The notes: generated from the sequence alone by a model not told the origin. Numbered from the stretch's first letter, positions 44,999 to 54,252 are shown. The stretch is 64,000 nt of DNA from Cytobacillus oceanisediminis (GCF_022811925.1 NZ_CP065511.1:1853501-1917500), one strand, 5' to 3'. Made by a program: numbers and translations.

Positions 44999-45133
44999 AT
45001 GGGTACAATCGTATGCCAGGCTTGCAATTCAACTATTGATCACTTTGAGGATGAAAAAGTAACTGTATTATATTCAAAAAAATGCAATTGCTGTGACGGA
45101 GAAAAAACAGAGAATACTAAAAATAGCCGCTAA
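44999..45133 (+). CDS. sr1P: GapA-binding peptide SR1P
   Basis: This 44-residue peptide starts MGTIVCQACNSTIDHFEDEK and continues VTVLYSKKCNCC, which follows B. subtilis SR1P (MGTIVCQDCNEAIHYFEDEK). SR1P binds the glycolytic GAPDH GapA, helps stabilise gapA operon mRNA and promotes GapA-RNase J1 contact. The N-terminal half with CxxC is conserved; the C-terminal tail differs and is longer. ATG 44999 follows AAAAGGAGAATGAAAAG. Interestingly, rnjA, encoding RNase J1, is in this window. Confidence 0.88.
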   Translation: MGTIVCQACNSTIDHFEDEKVTVLYSKKCNCCDGEKTENTKNSR

Positions 45134-45138
45134 TAATA

Positions 45139-45175
45139 AAAAGAGCCTTTCCTAAAAATGGAAGGCTCTTTTGCA
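45139..45175. terminator. Terminator of sr1, shared with speA
   Basis: AAAAGAGCCTTTCC pairs with GGAAGGCTCTTTT over a TAAAAAT-type loop. T-runs exist on both sides and the genes converge. Confidence 0.85.
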
Positions 45176-45178
45176 TTT

Positions 45179-46648
45179 TTATCTGATGGCCCGGTGCTCT
45201 TCAATAACGCGAAGATATTTGAAGTCGTAATCTTCCGGTCCTTGTACTGGAAGTCCCGCTTCCATATTCGTTTTTATATAACGCAGGTTTTCCTTAGTAA
45301 TGATTTCTCCTGGAATAAATATAGGTATTCCGGGTGGATAAACCATGATGAATTCGGCGATAATTCTTCCTTCTGACTCGTCAAATGGAACCAGTTCTGT
45401 ATCAGCATAAAATGCGTCACGAGGTGTAAGCGATAAAACGGGAATATCAGGCAGCAGCACTTGAGTTTCAAGCTTTTCAGTATTCCCTTTGCGCTCATTA
45501 GCGAGTTCGGCAAGAGCGGAAACTAAAATATCAGCTTCTCTTTCAGTGTCGCCTGGGGTAACGATGCAAAGAATATTATATAAATCGGACATTTCTACTT
45601 CAATATTATGATGTTCCCGAAGCCAATTTTCCACATCGAAACCATTCATGCCAAGTTCTTTGACAGAAATAATCAATTTGGTCGGATCGTAGTCATGCGC
45701 CGCTTTTGTTTCCAGTATTTCTTCACCGACACAATATAGCCGGTCAATTTCATTGATGCGGCGGCGAATGGATTGGGCCAAATCAATAGTCTTTTGAATA
45801 AGTTCCTTTCCTTCAGTGGCAAGACGTTTTCTGGCAACATCCAAGGAGGCAAGCAATAAATAAGAAGTGGAAGTTGTTGTCAGCATGCTTAAAATGGATT
45901 GTACCCTTTTGGCCGAAACAAGATTCCCTTTCATATTTAAGATTGAACTTTGTGTCATGGACCCGCCCAGTTTGTGGACTGATGTTGCTGCTAAATCAGC
46001 GCCGGCTTGCATGGCTGATAATGGAAGCTCGTCATGGAAGTGAATATGCACACCATGGGCTTCATCCACAAGTACAGGCACATTGTATGAATGGGCTATT
46101 TCTACAATTTTTTTTAGATCGGCAGAAATACCGAAATAAGTAGGATTAATCACTAAAACCCCTTTGGCATCCGGATGAAGTTCCAGGGCTTTAGAGACTG
46201 ATTCAGTTGTTATACCGTGAGATATACCCAAGTTTTCATCAATTTCAGGGTGTATAAAAATAGGGGTTGCCCCTGAAAACACAATTGCAGACATGACGGA
46301 TTTATGAACATTCCTCGGAACAATGATTTTATCCCCGGGCCCGCAGACAGCCATAACCATGGTCATGATGGCTCCGCTCGTTCCTTGTACAGAGAAGAAT
46401 GTTTTATCTGCCCCAAAGGCCTCTGCTGCAAGATCCTGTGCTTCTTTTATAATGCCTTTGGGCTGATGAAGATCATCAAGGGGACCAATGTTGATCAGGT
46501 CAATAGCGAGTGCATTATCACCAATATATTCCCTGAATTCCGGATCAATCCCGGCACCTTTTTTGTGGCCAGGTATATGAAACTGTACCGGATCCTTTTT
46601 TGCGTGTGCAAGCAAACCGCTGAACAGCGGTGTTTTGTATTGAGACAA
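45179..46648 (-). CDS. speA: Arginine decarboxylase SpeA
   Basis: This 489-residue fold-type I PLP decarboxylase (Orn/Lys/Arg group) makes agmatine for polyamine synthesis. The PLP site is VDEAHGVHIHF (Asp195, Glu196, His198) with Lys226 in SVHKLGGSMTQSS; the C-terminal domain ends after PPGIPIFIPGE. It is the short Bacillus form lacking the N-terminal wing domain. TTG 46648 is the start, with AGAGGTGTGGG upstream. It lies next to sr1, as in B. subtilis. Confidence 0.93.
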   Translation of the reverse strand: MSQYKTPLFSGLLAHAKKDPVQFHIPGHKKGAGIDPEFREYIGDNALAIDLINIGPLDDLHQPKGIIKEAQDLAAEAFGADKTFFSVQGTSGAIMTMVMAVCGPGDKIIVPRNVHKSVMSAIVFSGATPIFIHPEIDENLGISHGITTESVSKALELHPDAKGVLVINPTYFGISADLKKIVEIAHSYNVPVLVDEAHGVHIHFHDELPLSAMQAGADLAATSVHKLGGSMTQSSILNMKGNLVSAKRVQSILSMLTTTSTSYLLLASLDVARKRLATEGKELIQKTIDLAQSIRRRINEIDRLYCVGEEILETKAAHDYDPTKLIISVKELGMNGFDVENWLREHHNIEVEMSDLYNILCIVTPGDTEREADILVSALAELANERKGNTEKLETQVLLPDIPVLSLTPRDAFYADTELVPFDESEGRIIAEFIMVYPPGIPIFIPGEIITKENLRYIKTNMEAGLPVQGPEDYDFKYLRVIEEHRAIR

Positions 46649-46771
46649 CTTATTCCCACACCTCTTTAATAATAATATTTCAATATGCTCATGTTGTTAT
46701 AAAACATTTGCATTATAGCATTATTCAATCCCTTTGCATAGAAAGTTTTATTGCATATTCATTCTGTTAAA

Positions 46772-46884
46772 GCCTGTCTAGTTACCGCTCCTAGGGGCGA
46801 AGGACTTGCCAATCCCTTCCAGAAGGAAAGAACACCTCCTTGCAGGGCTCGTCTTATGCTTGTCGTCCCTGGGCAGTCGCCTCC
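46772..46884. repeat. Dispersed intergenic palindromic repeat (divergent copy)
   Basis: This non-coding block begins CTGTCTAG, contains an AAGGGATT-like inverted segment and GGGCTCGTCTTATGCTTGTCG, and ends near GGGCAGTCGCC. It is GC-richer than its flanks and lies between speA and the nitronate monooxygenase gene. Very similar intergenic elements are abundant in related Bacillaceae as far as I remember. Only one full copy and one stub (31678) are in this window, so repetition cannot be shown here. Confidence 0.5.
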
Positions 46885-46976
46885 ATATTTCGGTTTGCCA
46901 TTAGTTTTAGAAGTTAACAGGAATTTAAACCTTATAAATAGAAATAAAAAGTTAGGAAGAAATGGAGGGTATATAA

Positions 46977-47939
46977 ATGAACTGGAACACACGTGTGACA
47001 GAATTATTAAAAATTAAATATCCAATTATACAGGGCGGCCTTGCCCATCTTGCCTATTCAGATTTGGCTGCAGCTGTTTCAAATGCAGGAGGATTAGGGC
47101 AGGTTACCGCAATGTCTCTCAGCAGCCCGGAAAAATTAAGAGACGAGATCCAAAAGGTTAAGAAATTGACAGATAAGCCATTTGGGGTTAATTTTGCTAT
47201 TGGACAGCATGGAAGGCTATTTTCTCACTACCTGGATGTTGCAATTGAAGAAGAAGTTCCTGTTATTTCTATGACAGGGGGTAATCCTGCGCCTATTTTT
47301 GATCAATTAAAGGGTGTAAATGTTAAGAAACTTGTACTTGTGGCGGCAAAACGGCAGGCAGTAAAGGCAGAGGAACTTGGGGCCGATGCTGTGATGGTTG
47401 TCGGGCAGGAAGGCGGCGGACATTTAGGCAGGGATGATATTGGAACCTTCGTTCTAGTTCCTCAGGTGGCTGATGCTGTATCCATTCCTGTGATTGCCTC
47501 AGGAGGAATCGGAGACGGCAGGGGCCTGATGGCAGCATTAAGTCTTGGAGCAGAGGGCATTGAGATGGGGACAAGATTTGTTGCGACTAAGGAATGCGTC
47601 CATGCTTCTGAATTATATAAAAATCGTTTAGTCGAAGGAACAGAAAATGACACAGTAGTAATAAAAAGAACTATAGGTGCACCTGCAAGGGTTATCGCTA
47701 ACTCATGGTCGGAAAAAATACTCGAAATCGAAAAACAAAACGGCGGCTATGAGCAGTTAAAAGACTACATTAGCGGGAATGCTAATAAAAAATATATATA
47801 TGAAGGGAACGACCGTGAAGGATTTGCATGGGCTGGACAAGTTATGGGATTAATTAAGGATATCCCCTCTGTTGAAGAACTATTCCAGCGGATCATTACA
47901 GAAGGAGAATCAATTAGGGGGAGATGGGTTAAATATTGA
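46977..47939 (+). CDS. Nitronate monooxygenase/FabK-like FMN enzyme
   Basis: This 320-residue TIM-barrel flavoprotein is of the 2-nitropropane dioxygenase family. FMN-site motifs are YPIIQGGLAHLA, NAGGLGQ, VVGQEGGGHLGR and IASGGIGDGRG with GAEGIEMGTRF. Members either oxidise toxic nitronates or act as enoyl-ACP reductase FabK. The clear GQEGGGHLGR loop fits the nitronate monooxygenase group but does not exclude FabK. ATG 46977 follows TGGAGGG. Confidence 0.85.
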   Translation: MNWNTRVTELLKIKYPIIQGGLAHLAYSDLAAAVSNAGGLGQVTAMSLSSPEKLRDEIQKVKKLTDKPFGVNFAIGQHGRLFSHYLDVAIEEEVPVISMTGGNPAPIFDQLKGVNVKKLVLVAAKRQAVKAEELGADAVMVVGQEGGGHLGRDDIGTFVLVPQVADAVSIPVIASGGIGDGRGLMAALSLGAEGIEMGTRFVATKECVHASELYKNRLVEGTENDTVVIKRTIGAPARVIANSWSEKILEIEKQNGGYEQLKDYISGNANKKYIYEGNDREGFAWAGQVMGLIKDIPSVEELFQRIITEGESIRGRWVKY

Positions 47940-47989
47940 TAAAATAATGTGAAAATGCATCATGATTATCATAAATGAGGTGAAGTGAA

Positions 47990-48265
47990 ATGGAATATCA
48001 GTACCCGATTGACCAGGATTGGTCAACAGAAGAAATAGTTGACGTTATTAAATACTTTGAAAGCATTGAAATGGCATACGAAAAAGGAATTGAGCGGGAA
48101 CAATTCATGAATGCATATAGACGCTTTAAGGAAATCGTTCCGGGAAAAGCCCAGGAGAAAAACATCTGTGATGAATTTGAAGAACAAAGCGGCTATTCCT
48201 CTTACCGGACAGTTAAATTGGCCAAAGAACGTTCAGCAGGGGATAAAGTAAGAATGCAGAAATAG
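47990..48265 (+). CDS. yktA: UPF0223 protein YktA
   Basis: This 91-residue acidic helical protein is recognised as UPF0223/YktA from [20 protein letters not shown], the KGI...F segment and [11 protein letters not shown]. It belongs to a Firmicutes family with solved structure but no known role. ATG 47990 follows GAGGTGA. It is convergent with yktB, as in B. subtilis. Confidence 0.92.
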   Translation: MEYQYPIDQDWSTEEIVDVIKYFESIEMAYEKGIEREQFMNAYRRFKEIVPGKAQEKNICDEFEEQSGYSSYRTVKLAKERSAGDKVRMQK

Positions 48266-48272
48266 ACTTAGT

Positions 48273-48311
48273 AAAAAAACAAAACCTTCATATTGAAGGT
48301 TTTGTTTTTTT
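48273..48311. terminator. Bidirectional terminator between yktA and yktB
   Basis: A perfect 17-bp stem AAAAAACAAAACCTTCA/TGAAGGTTTTGTTTTTT with a TAT loop. Confidence 0.9.
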
Positions 48312-48343
48312 GAACTGCCTAATCCACGTTATGCGAAACATGT

Positions 48344-48964
48344 TTATGCCATTTTGTATAGGGGTAATAAATTTCTAAATACAGATTCAGCTTTTTCAAT
48401 AAACTGATCAGGTGACAAATGAACGGCATCTTCTCGTGAAATATGATAGCCGCAAAGAATTTCAGCTTTTTTTACATTTTGCAGGCGCTGAAACATGGAT
48501 TTCAATTCTTCTTTTGACATTTGATTATGCGGAACAGCATCTGGTTTTGTGTGATCGCCGGACCAGACATAATCTTTGGGTATTTCTTTATAAAATTTAT
48601 CCAGGCTGTTCTCAAAAGACTTGCCTGCAGCAGCTTTATTCGGTGCTTCATAGATGATGGCAAACCAGATGAAGACATGCGTTTCCCATAAACCTATCTG
48701 GAAATGAGGAAGCATTTTGTATCCCCTTGCATTGCTTGCAAATGCGACCCAAGTATCATTTGGCGGATTCTTTGTTCTTCTCGCATGCTTAGCAACATGA
48801 GGAAACATTTCATCTCCGGACAGGTTTGAGAGAGAGGGTGCAAAATGGCGTCCCAACTCTTCTAACTTTGGCCTAATAACAGATTTTAACCTGTCCATTC
48901 TTTCATCAAGTCCATCTATTTTAAAGACATCGAAATCATCGTTTGTAAAACCAGAAAAAGACAT
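48344..48964 (-). CDS. yktB: UPF0637 protein YktB
   Basis: This 206-residue soluble protein is recognised as UPF0637/YktB by FTNDDFDVFKIDGLDERM, HVAKHARRTKNPPNDTWVAF and FQIGLWETHVF. The family has an alpha/beta structure and no known activity. ATG 48964 follows GGAGGTTAG. No signal or membrane segment is present. Confidence 0.92.
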   Translation of the reverse strand: MSFSGFTNDDFDVFKIDGLDERMDRLKSVIRPKLEELGRHFAPSLSNLSGDEMFPHVAKHARRTKNPPNDTWVAFASNARGYKMLPHFQIGLWETHVFIWFAIIYEAPNKAAAGKSFENSLDKFYKEIPKDYVWSGDHTKPDAVPHNQMSKEELKSMFQRLQNVKKAEILCGYHISREDAVHLSPDQFIEKAESVFRNLLPLYKMA

Positions 48965-49159
48965 AAGCTAACCTCCTATATGCTTTGTCAAATATTGTAG
49001 CATAACCTCGAACAATCCAAAAATTTTAAGCACTAATGAAGAGACTAAATAAAGTTTTAGGTTATCGCACAAATTAGTTGCAACTGAGAATTGTCCTTCA
49101 TATGATAATAGTAAAAATAATCAGAAAATTAAACACTATTGGAAGGGGTGTACTGTCTA

Positions 49160-49354
49160 ATGAAACAACTTATGAATACAGTGAAAAAGAAAAATGGTGA
49201 TAGGGAAAGAACAGCGGTCTTAAGGCTGGAAATGGATTATGAGTTAGCTACTTTGTTTGATGCCATGTCAGAAAAAAATGAAGATCTCCAGAAGCAATCA
49301 AAACTAAAGCTTGAAAAAATCAGGCAGGAACTTCTTAGATTAAAAGCACTTTAA
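49160..49354 (+). CDS. ykzI: Small helical protein, YkzI-like
   Basis: This 64-residue charged helical protein (MKQLMNTVKKKNGDRERTAV, then RLEMDYELATLFDAMSEKN) fits a coiled coil. ATG 49160 has GGAAGGGGTG upstream, while the longer frame from 49139 begins inside that region. Position between yktB and suhB matches B. subtilis ykzI, on which the symbol rests. The function is unknown. Confidence 0.72.
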   Translation: MKQLMNTVKKKNGDRERTAVLRLEMDYELATLFDAMSEKNEDLQKQSKLKLEKIRQELLRLKAL

Positions 49355-49416
49355 GATGAATTGTGAATAAAGGAGAAAAGGCAGAAAAAATGCAAATGAA
49401 AAGAAAGAATAATTAG

Positions 49417-49457
49417 AAACGGACTCCCTGATTACATGAGGAGTTCGTTTATTATTT
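49417..49457 (+). terminator. Intrinsic terminator after ykzI
   Basis: AAACGGACTCC (49417-49427) pairs with GGAGTTCGTTT (49440-49450, one G-U), followed by ATTATTTT. Confidence 0.7.
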
Positions 49458-49579
49458 TGGCAATTATTTTTAACTGCAAATGATAACCCTCATCATAGGA
49501 AAGTATATAACTTGAAGAACCTTGCTAATTCATTTAAGCTAGTTATATTTTAATGATATACCAAGCGGAGGGCGGACCA

Positions 49580-50380
49580 ATGACAAATTGGAGTGAAATT
49601 CATACATATGCCAAAGCCTTGATTAGAGAGGCCGGCGAGAATATTAAAAATTCTTTCAGCAAAACTTTGACCATCACCACCAAGTCAAATGCAAACGATT
49701 TAGTGACAGATATAGATCAGGAAACAGAACAATTCTTCATAAAAAATATTAATGAAAAATATCCTGGCCATCGAATCCTTGGTGAAGAGGGTTTCGGTGA
49801 TAAGTTAAGCGATATGGAAGGGATTGTCTGGATTATTGATCCAATTGACGGAACAATGAATTTTGTCCATCAGCAGAGAAACTTTGCGATATCAGTAGGC
49901 GTCTATGAAAATGGAAAGGGGAAAATTGGATTAATTTATGATGTAGTCCATGATGAGTTATATCATTGCATGAAGGGGCAGGGTGTTTTCATGAATGAAT
50001 TGAAACTTCCGCCATTAAAGGAAACGGATGTATCAAAGGCAATAATCGGATTGAATGCTACGTGGGTTACGGAAAATAGAAGAATTGATCCATCACTCCT
50101 GGCTCCCCTCGTAAGAAATGCAAGAGGAACCCGATCCTATGGTTCAGCAGCAATTGAAATGGCATATATTGCATCCGGGAGGGTTGATGCATACATAACA
50201 ATGCGTCTGGCTCCATGGGATTTCGCCGCTGGTGTCATCATGATTGAGGAATTGGGAGGAATTGCAACAACCGTTAAAGGTGATCCGCTGAACTATCTTG
50301 AAAACAATTCTGTTTTTGTCTCTAAGCCAGGGTTACATCAGGAAATTATGAAAGAATACTTAAAAAATGGCAATTGGTAA
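49580..50380 (+). CDS. suhB: Inositol monophosphatase-family protein SuhB
   Basis: This 266-residue magnesium-dependent phosphatase hydrolyses inositol monophosphate or related sugar phosphates. Metal motifs are GEEG (about 68-71), DPIDGTMNF (87-95) and WDFAAG near residue 213. ATG 49580 has GGAGGGCGG upstream and gives a length within a residue of B. subtilis YktC; the frame from 49553 adds residues before that site. A GNAT gene overlaps its end by 14 nt. Confidence 0.93.
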   Translation: MTNWSEIHTYAKALIREAGENIKNSFSKTLTITTKSNANDLVTDIDQETEQFFIKNINEKYPGHRILGEEGFGDKLSDMEGIVWIIDPIDGTMNFVHQQRNFAISVGVYENGKGKIGLIYDVVHDELYHCMKGQGVFMNELKLPPLKETDVSKAIIGLNATWVTENRRIDPSLLAPLVRNARGTRSYGSAAIEMAYIASGRVDAYITMRLAPWDFAAGVIMIEELGGIATTVKGDPLNYLENNSVFVSKPGLHQEIMKEYLKNGNW

Positions 50381-50837
50381 TATATCAAGCAGCAGGTTCA
50401 CAGATGAAGACTTGCCATTTTTTTTAGAGGTCATCAAGGATAGTGCTGCTTGGGAAGAAGAAGAAAAAAGCGGGCATAACCTAAGGGATTATATGGCCAG
50501 GTATCAGGAACTGAATGGGGAGTGGAGAATTTGGAGGCTTGATGGAGAACGGATAGCCGTCACATTCCATGTGAATTCATCTCCTTCTAACCGGAAACCA
50601 TGGCTGGGTACCATTCTGGTTAAGAACAATATTCGCAGGAAAGGTATCGGCACTAAGGTTATCGAGCTGTTAGCCGCAGAATTAAAGGAAAAAGGAGAAA
50701 AGTCTTTCTTTGCGGGTGTTCCTGAAAACCGGCACAATTGGATATATTTTTTAGCTGATGCCGGTTTTGAGCAATTCAAAATGGAGGCTTATCCCGATGG
50801 AAAAGACTTCTTAATAATGGTCTGTCCATTAATCTGA
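50367..50837 (+). CDS. GNAT-family N-acetyltransferase
   Basis: This 156-residue acetyltransferase has acetyl-CoA loop RRKGIGTKVI (about 92-101) and ENRHNWIYFLADAGFEQF as the C-terminal motif B region. The substrate is unknown. The ATG at 50367 lies inside the last codons of suhB (14-nt overlap) and has only a weak ribosome site, so it is probably translated by coupling to suhB. It is not at this place in B. subtilis. Confidence 0.85.
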   Translation: MAIGNISSSRFTDEDLPFFLEVIKDSAAWEEEEKSGHNLRDYMARYQELNGEWRIWRLDGERIAVTFHVNSSPSNRKPWLGTILVKNNIRRKGIGTKVIELLAAELKEKGEKSFFAGVPENRHNWIYFLADAGFEQFKMEAYPDGKDFLIMVCPLI

Positions 50838-50870
50838 AAAAGCTGCAGCGCAGAGCTGCAGCTTTTAAGC
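50838..50870. terminator. Bidirectional terminator between the GNAT gene and ylaF
   Basis: AAAAGCTGCAG (50838-50848) pairs with CTGCAGCTTTT (50856-50866) over a 7-nt loop. Confidence 0.8.
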
Positions 50871-50875
50871 CGTTT

Positions 50876-51061
50876 CTATAATAAACCGTCTTCCCTCATT
50901 TTCTTCTTTGTTTTGAAACCGTATCCCATTACAAAAATTAAAGCAATGATGGCAAAGATCATCCCTATAATGCTTCTTTCAGCTATAGCAACGCCTATGC
51001 CCATCATGCATAGAGCTGCCCCAATCGCAAAGGCTAATAAAGGCCACTTGATTTTGTTCAT
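50876..51061 (-). CDS. ylaF: Small two-helix membrane protein YlaF
   Basis: This 61-residue protein has two hydrophobic helices (about 5-27 and 30-48) and a basic C-terminal tail GFKTKKKMRE. It resembles B. subtilis YlaF (62 residues, DUF5325) in length, layout and position directly before typA. The ribosome site GGGAGTG is about 11 nt from ATG. The function is unknown. Confidence 0.8.
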   Translation of the reverse strand: MNKIKWPLLAFAIGAALCMMGIGVAIAERSIIGMIFAIIALIFVMGYGFKTKKKMREDGLL

Positions 51062-51274
51062 AAATTTTTTACACTCCCAAGCGGATTATTTTAAGTAAAT
51101 ACTGGCGAAAAATATGTAAAGAGAAAAAAAAAAACAGCAAACATCAGAAATAAATCCTTTTCTACATTATTTTACACAAAAAGCATTTAGGTTTCTATAG
51201 TAATTGTGATATAATGTATCAGTTGTGAAAAATGTTGAAAAGTGATTCAGTTTTTATAAATAGGAGGAAATCTT

Positions 51275-53113
51275 TTGAAATTAAGAGAAGATATTCGAAA
51301 TATTGCAATTATAGCCCACGTTGACCATGGTAAAACAACATTGGTTGACGAGCTTTTAAAACAGTCCGGGACTTTCCGTTCTAATGAGCACGTGGAAGAG
51401 CGCGCGATGGATTCAAATGATCTGGAAAGAGAACGCGGTATTACGATTTTAGCTAAAAACACTGCAGTTAAATATAAAGATACAAGAATTAACATTCTGG
51501 ATACGCCTGGACACGCAGATTTCGGCGGTGAAGTGGAACGTATCATGAAAATGGTTGATGGTGTTTTATTGGTAGTTGATGCATATGAAGGCTGTATGCC
51601 TCAAACACGTTTCGTACTCAAAAAGGCTTTGGAGCAAAAATTAACACCAATCGTAGTAGTAAATAAAATTGACAAAGAATCTGCCCGCCCAACAGAAGTT
51701 GTTGATGAGGTTATCGATTTATTTATCGAACTTGGTGCAGACGAAGACCAGCTTGAATTTCCGGTTATTTATGCTTCTGCTATTGCTGGGACTGCAAGTA
51801 CAACTCCTGATAAACAGGATGATGATATGCATTCGGTTTATGAAGCAATTATTGACCATATACCAGCACCTACTGATAATCGTGAAGAGCCGCTCCAATT
51901 CCAGGTTGCCCTTTTAGATTACAATGATTATGTGGGAAGAATCGGAATTGGCCGTGTATTCCGGGGAACAATCAAGGTCGGCCAGCAAGTTGCCTTAATG
52001 AAGCTTGATGGTTCGGTCAAGCAATTCCGGGTTACAAAAATCTTTGGCTTCTTCGGCCTTAAGCGCGAGGAAATTCAAGAAGCGTTTCCTGGAGATTTGA
52101 TCGCTGTTTCCGGAATGGAAGACATCAACGTCGGGGAAACAATCTGCCCTGTCGAGCATCAGGAAGCACTTCCTGTTCTAAGAATAGATGAGCCAACATT
52201 GCAAATGACTTTCGTTGTAAATAACAGCCCATTCGCAGGAAGAGAAGGCAAGTATATTACAGCCAGAAAAGTTGAAGAAAGATTGCGTGCCCAGCTTGAG
52301 ACAGATGTGAGTCTTCGTGTCGAAAATACTGATTCACCTGACGCTTGGGTTGTATCTGGACGTGGAGAACTTCATTTATCAATACTCATTGAAAATATGC
52401 GCCGTGAAGGTTTTGAATTGCAGGTTTCCAAGCCGGAAGTAATTATTAGAGAAATTGATGGTGTTCGCTGTGAACCGGTAGAACGTGTTCAAATTGATGT
52501 GCCAGAGGATAATACCGGCTCAATCATTGAATCAATGGGTACACGTAAAGGTGAAATGCTTGATATGGTCAATAACGGAAATGGCCAAGTGCGACTAACA
52601 TTCAACGTCCCAGCCCGCGGACTAATTGGCTACTCCACAGAATTTATGACGCTTACTCGCGGATATGGTATTATCAATCACACATTTGACAGCTACCAGC
52701 CTGAAATTAAAGGACAAATCGGAGGCAGAAGCAAAGGTGTGCTTGTGTCCATGGAAAGCGGAAAGTCATCCACATATGGTATTATGCAAGTAGAGGATAG
52801 AGGTACCATTTTCGTTGAACCAGGTACTGAAATCTATGAAGGAATGATTGTTGGAGAGCATACTCGCGAAAATGACCTTACTGTCAATATCACAAAAGTG
52901 AAGCATGCAACCAACATCCGTTCTGCTAATAAGGATCAAACGAATGTAATTAAAAAGCCGCGTATTTTGACACTTGAAGAAGCGCTGGAATACTTGAATG
53001 ATGATGAGCTACTTGAAGTAACACCTGAGTCAATCAGACTACGCAAGAAAATTCTTGATAAAAATGAACGTGAAAGAATGGCCAAGAAGAAGAAATACGC
53101 TGAAACTAACTAA
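51275..53113 (+). CDS. typA: Ribosome-associated GTPase TypA/BipA
   Basis: This 612-residue translational GTPase, related to EF-G and LepA, acts in ribosome assembly and stress adaptation. G motifs are AHVDHGKTT (14-22), [13 protein letters not shown] and NKID; EF-G-like domains II, III and V follow, with the TypA-specific C-terminal domain. Length equals the B. subtilis protein. TTG 51275 follows AGGAGG by 7 nt. ylaH and another small gene follow closely on the same strand. Confidence 0.97.
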   Translation: MKLREDIRNIAIIAHVDHGKTTLVDELLKQSGTFRSNEHVEERAMDSNDLERERGITILAKNTAVKYKDTRINILDTPGHADFGGEVERIMKMVDGVLLVVDAYEGCMPQTRFVLKKALEQKLTPIVVVNKIDKESARPTEVVDEVIDLFIELGADEDQLEFPVIYASAIAGTASTTPDKQDDDMHSVYEAIIDHIPAPTDNREEPLQFQVALLDYNDYVGRIGIGRVFRGTIKVGQQVALMKLDGSVKQFRVTKIFGFFGLKREEIQEAFPGDLIAVSGMEDINVGETICPVEHQEALPVLRIDEPTLQMTFVVNNSPFAGREGKYITARKVEERLRAQLETDVSLRVENTDSPDAWVVSGRGELHLSILIENMRREGFELQVSKPEVIIREIDGVRCEPVERVQIDVPEDNTGSIIESMGTRKGEMLDMVNNGNGQVRLTFNVPARGLIGYSTEFMTLTRGYGIINHTFDSYQPEIKGQIGGRSKGVLVSMESGKSSTYGIMQVEDRGTIFVEPGTEIYEGMIVGEHTRENDLTVNITKVKHATNIRSANKDQTNVIKKPRILTLEEALEYLNDDELLEVTPESIRLRKKILDKNERERMAKKKKYAETN

Positions 53114-53139
53114 GGCTAAGAAGGGGAGGAGAGAAGGAT

Positions 53140-53454
53140 ATGGATGTTTCACAGCGCCTGTCTTTTTTCGCTGCTTTGTTCAAAGTCCATGAGAATCCCA
53201 CAACTGGAATGTGGCTTCTATATATAACAATTGTTCTACTGTCCATACTGGTTTTTAAATTGGGGTTTGCCAAGAAACTTCCTATAATAAAATCAGCTGT
53301 TATATATACCTTCTTGATTTTAGGATGTACCGTGTTGACATTTCTTGGGGTATTCCTTCCTGTAGCAGAAGGCCTTGTTGTTGCTGCGTTAATTTTGATT
53401 ATCTATAAAATCCGCCTTCACCAGGAAAAGAAGGAACAGGCAAAGGCGGAATAA
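53140..53454 (+). CDS. ylaH: YlaH-like membrane protein
   Basis: This 104-residue protein has three membrane helices (about 23-43, 48-68 and 74-92) and a charged C-terminus KKEQAKAE. It matches YlaH in pattern ([20 protein letters not shown] and [14 protein letters not shown]) and in position after typA. ATG 53140 follows GGGAGGAGAG. It is probably in the typA transcript. The function is unknown. Confidence 0.88.
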   Translation: MDVSQRLSFFAALFKVHENPTTGMWLLYITIVLLSILVFKLGFAKKLPIIKSAVIYTFLILGCTVLTFLGVFLPVAEGLVVAALILIIYKIRLHQEKKEQAKAE

Positions 53455-53469
53455 CCGGGAGAGGCTGAG

Positions 53470-53760
53470 ATGAAATCTTTGCAGGATTCACTGTATAACT
53501 GGTTAACGATAAAAATTGTCTGTGATGAACGTCCGGATGATACAGCAGCAGCAGACACAGAAAGAGTGTTTTTTAACATTCTAGCAGAAGAGCATAAGAT
53601 TTCTGATATCGAAGTTGAAAAAGATGATGTCATGTACTTTGTGCATTATACTAAGGATGAAGAACGGAAGAAGAGCCGTTTTTCCCGTGAATTAATAGAA
53701 GTGATGCTTAATCAGATTCAAAATGAACCTGAAAAGTATATGAATTATCCAAAGGATTAA
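53470..53760 (+). CDS. Conserved acidic protein of unknown function
   Basis: This soluble 96-residue protein is rich in Asp/Glu, with LTIKIVCDERPDDTAAADT and FVHYTKDEERKKSRFSRE segments. It starts 15 nt after ylaH with GGGAGAGG as ribosome site, so it belongs to the typA-ylaH unit. A 15-bp terminator ends that unit. I do not recognise the family. Confidence 0.8.
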   Translation: MKSLQDSLYNWLTIKIVCDERPDDTAAADTERVFFNILAEEHKISDIEVEKDDVMYFVHYTKDEERKKSRFSRELIEVMLNQIQNEPEKYMNYPKD

Positions 53761-53799
53761 GAAAAGCCGTCCCTAAATGATGTTAGGGACGGCTTTTTT
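53761..53799. terminator. Terminator ending the typA unit, shared with ylaI
   Basis: A 15-bp stem AAAAGCCGTCCCTAA/TTAGGGACGGCTTTT over ATGATG, with a T-run. Confidence 0.9.
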
Positions 53800-53815
53800 A
53801 TGCTCTTCGTCTGAT

Positions 53816-54016
53816 TTACCATTCTTCCTCCTGGACTTTGCTTCGATAGAGGTTAAAGTTTCCGGTATCTGCTCTTTTTTGTGTTTTTTCTGTAATTCTT
53901 GATTCGCATGGTTTGCACATATATGTGTGAATTGGGCGGTTTCGAAGGCGTTTAGCCTGTAAGGACTCGTTTTCAATTGATTCGATTTTATCACAAAGTA
54001 CACATTTTACTCGCAT
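53816..54016 (-). CDS. ylaI: Zinc-finger-like protein YlaI
   Basis: This small protein of 66 residues has two CxxC pairs, CVLC (5-8) and CKPC (34-37), separated by a basic stretch; this is the DUF2197/YlaI pattern. It probably binds zinc. ATG 54016 follows GAGGTG. A longer overlapping frame on the same strand (53773-54003) lacks a ribosome site and is rejected. The role is unknown. Confidence 0.85.
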   Translation of the reverse strand: MRVKCVLCDKIESIENESLQAKRLRNRPIHTYMCKPCESRITEKTQKRADTGNFNLYRSKVQEEEW

Positions 54017-54252
54017 AGGACACCTCTTATTGTTTAGCTGTTGTTAATACCATTATAGTATAAGTTAAGGATTGATTCGAATGCTTTGCGGCAAATTAAA
54101 TTTTTTAGGGTCAGGCCGTATTGGGTTTATTGTGTTAGTTCATATTAGTATAGAAAGCGCAAAGGCTTCAAACAGACTTGAGGAAAAGGATGTTATTGGT
54201 TGAAAGAAAAGCGTTATCATACTATGATGAAATTAATAAAGGAGGGAAAAGA

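Larger units (their letters stand above)
44944..45175 (+). ncRNA. sr1: SR1 dual-function small RNA
   Basis: A transcript of about 230 nt can be drawn from the promoter at 44909 to the terminator at 45139. In B. subtilis SR1 (about 205 nt) lies between pdhD and speA, pairs with ahrC mRNA, and encodes the peptide SR1P. Here the locus is likewise between pdhD and speA, encodes an SR1P-like peptide, and carries CcpN- and CcpA-type sites. The ahrC-pairing segment was not identified by eye, so the RNA identity rests on synteny, peptide and regulation. Confidence 0.8.

Noticed and set aside
53773..54003. A 76-residue minus-strand frame overlapping ylaI.
   Set aside because: It is in another phase, has no ribosome site, and overlaps a gene with two clear CxxC pairs; it is a shadow.
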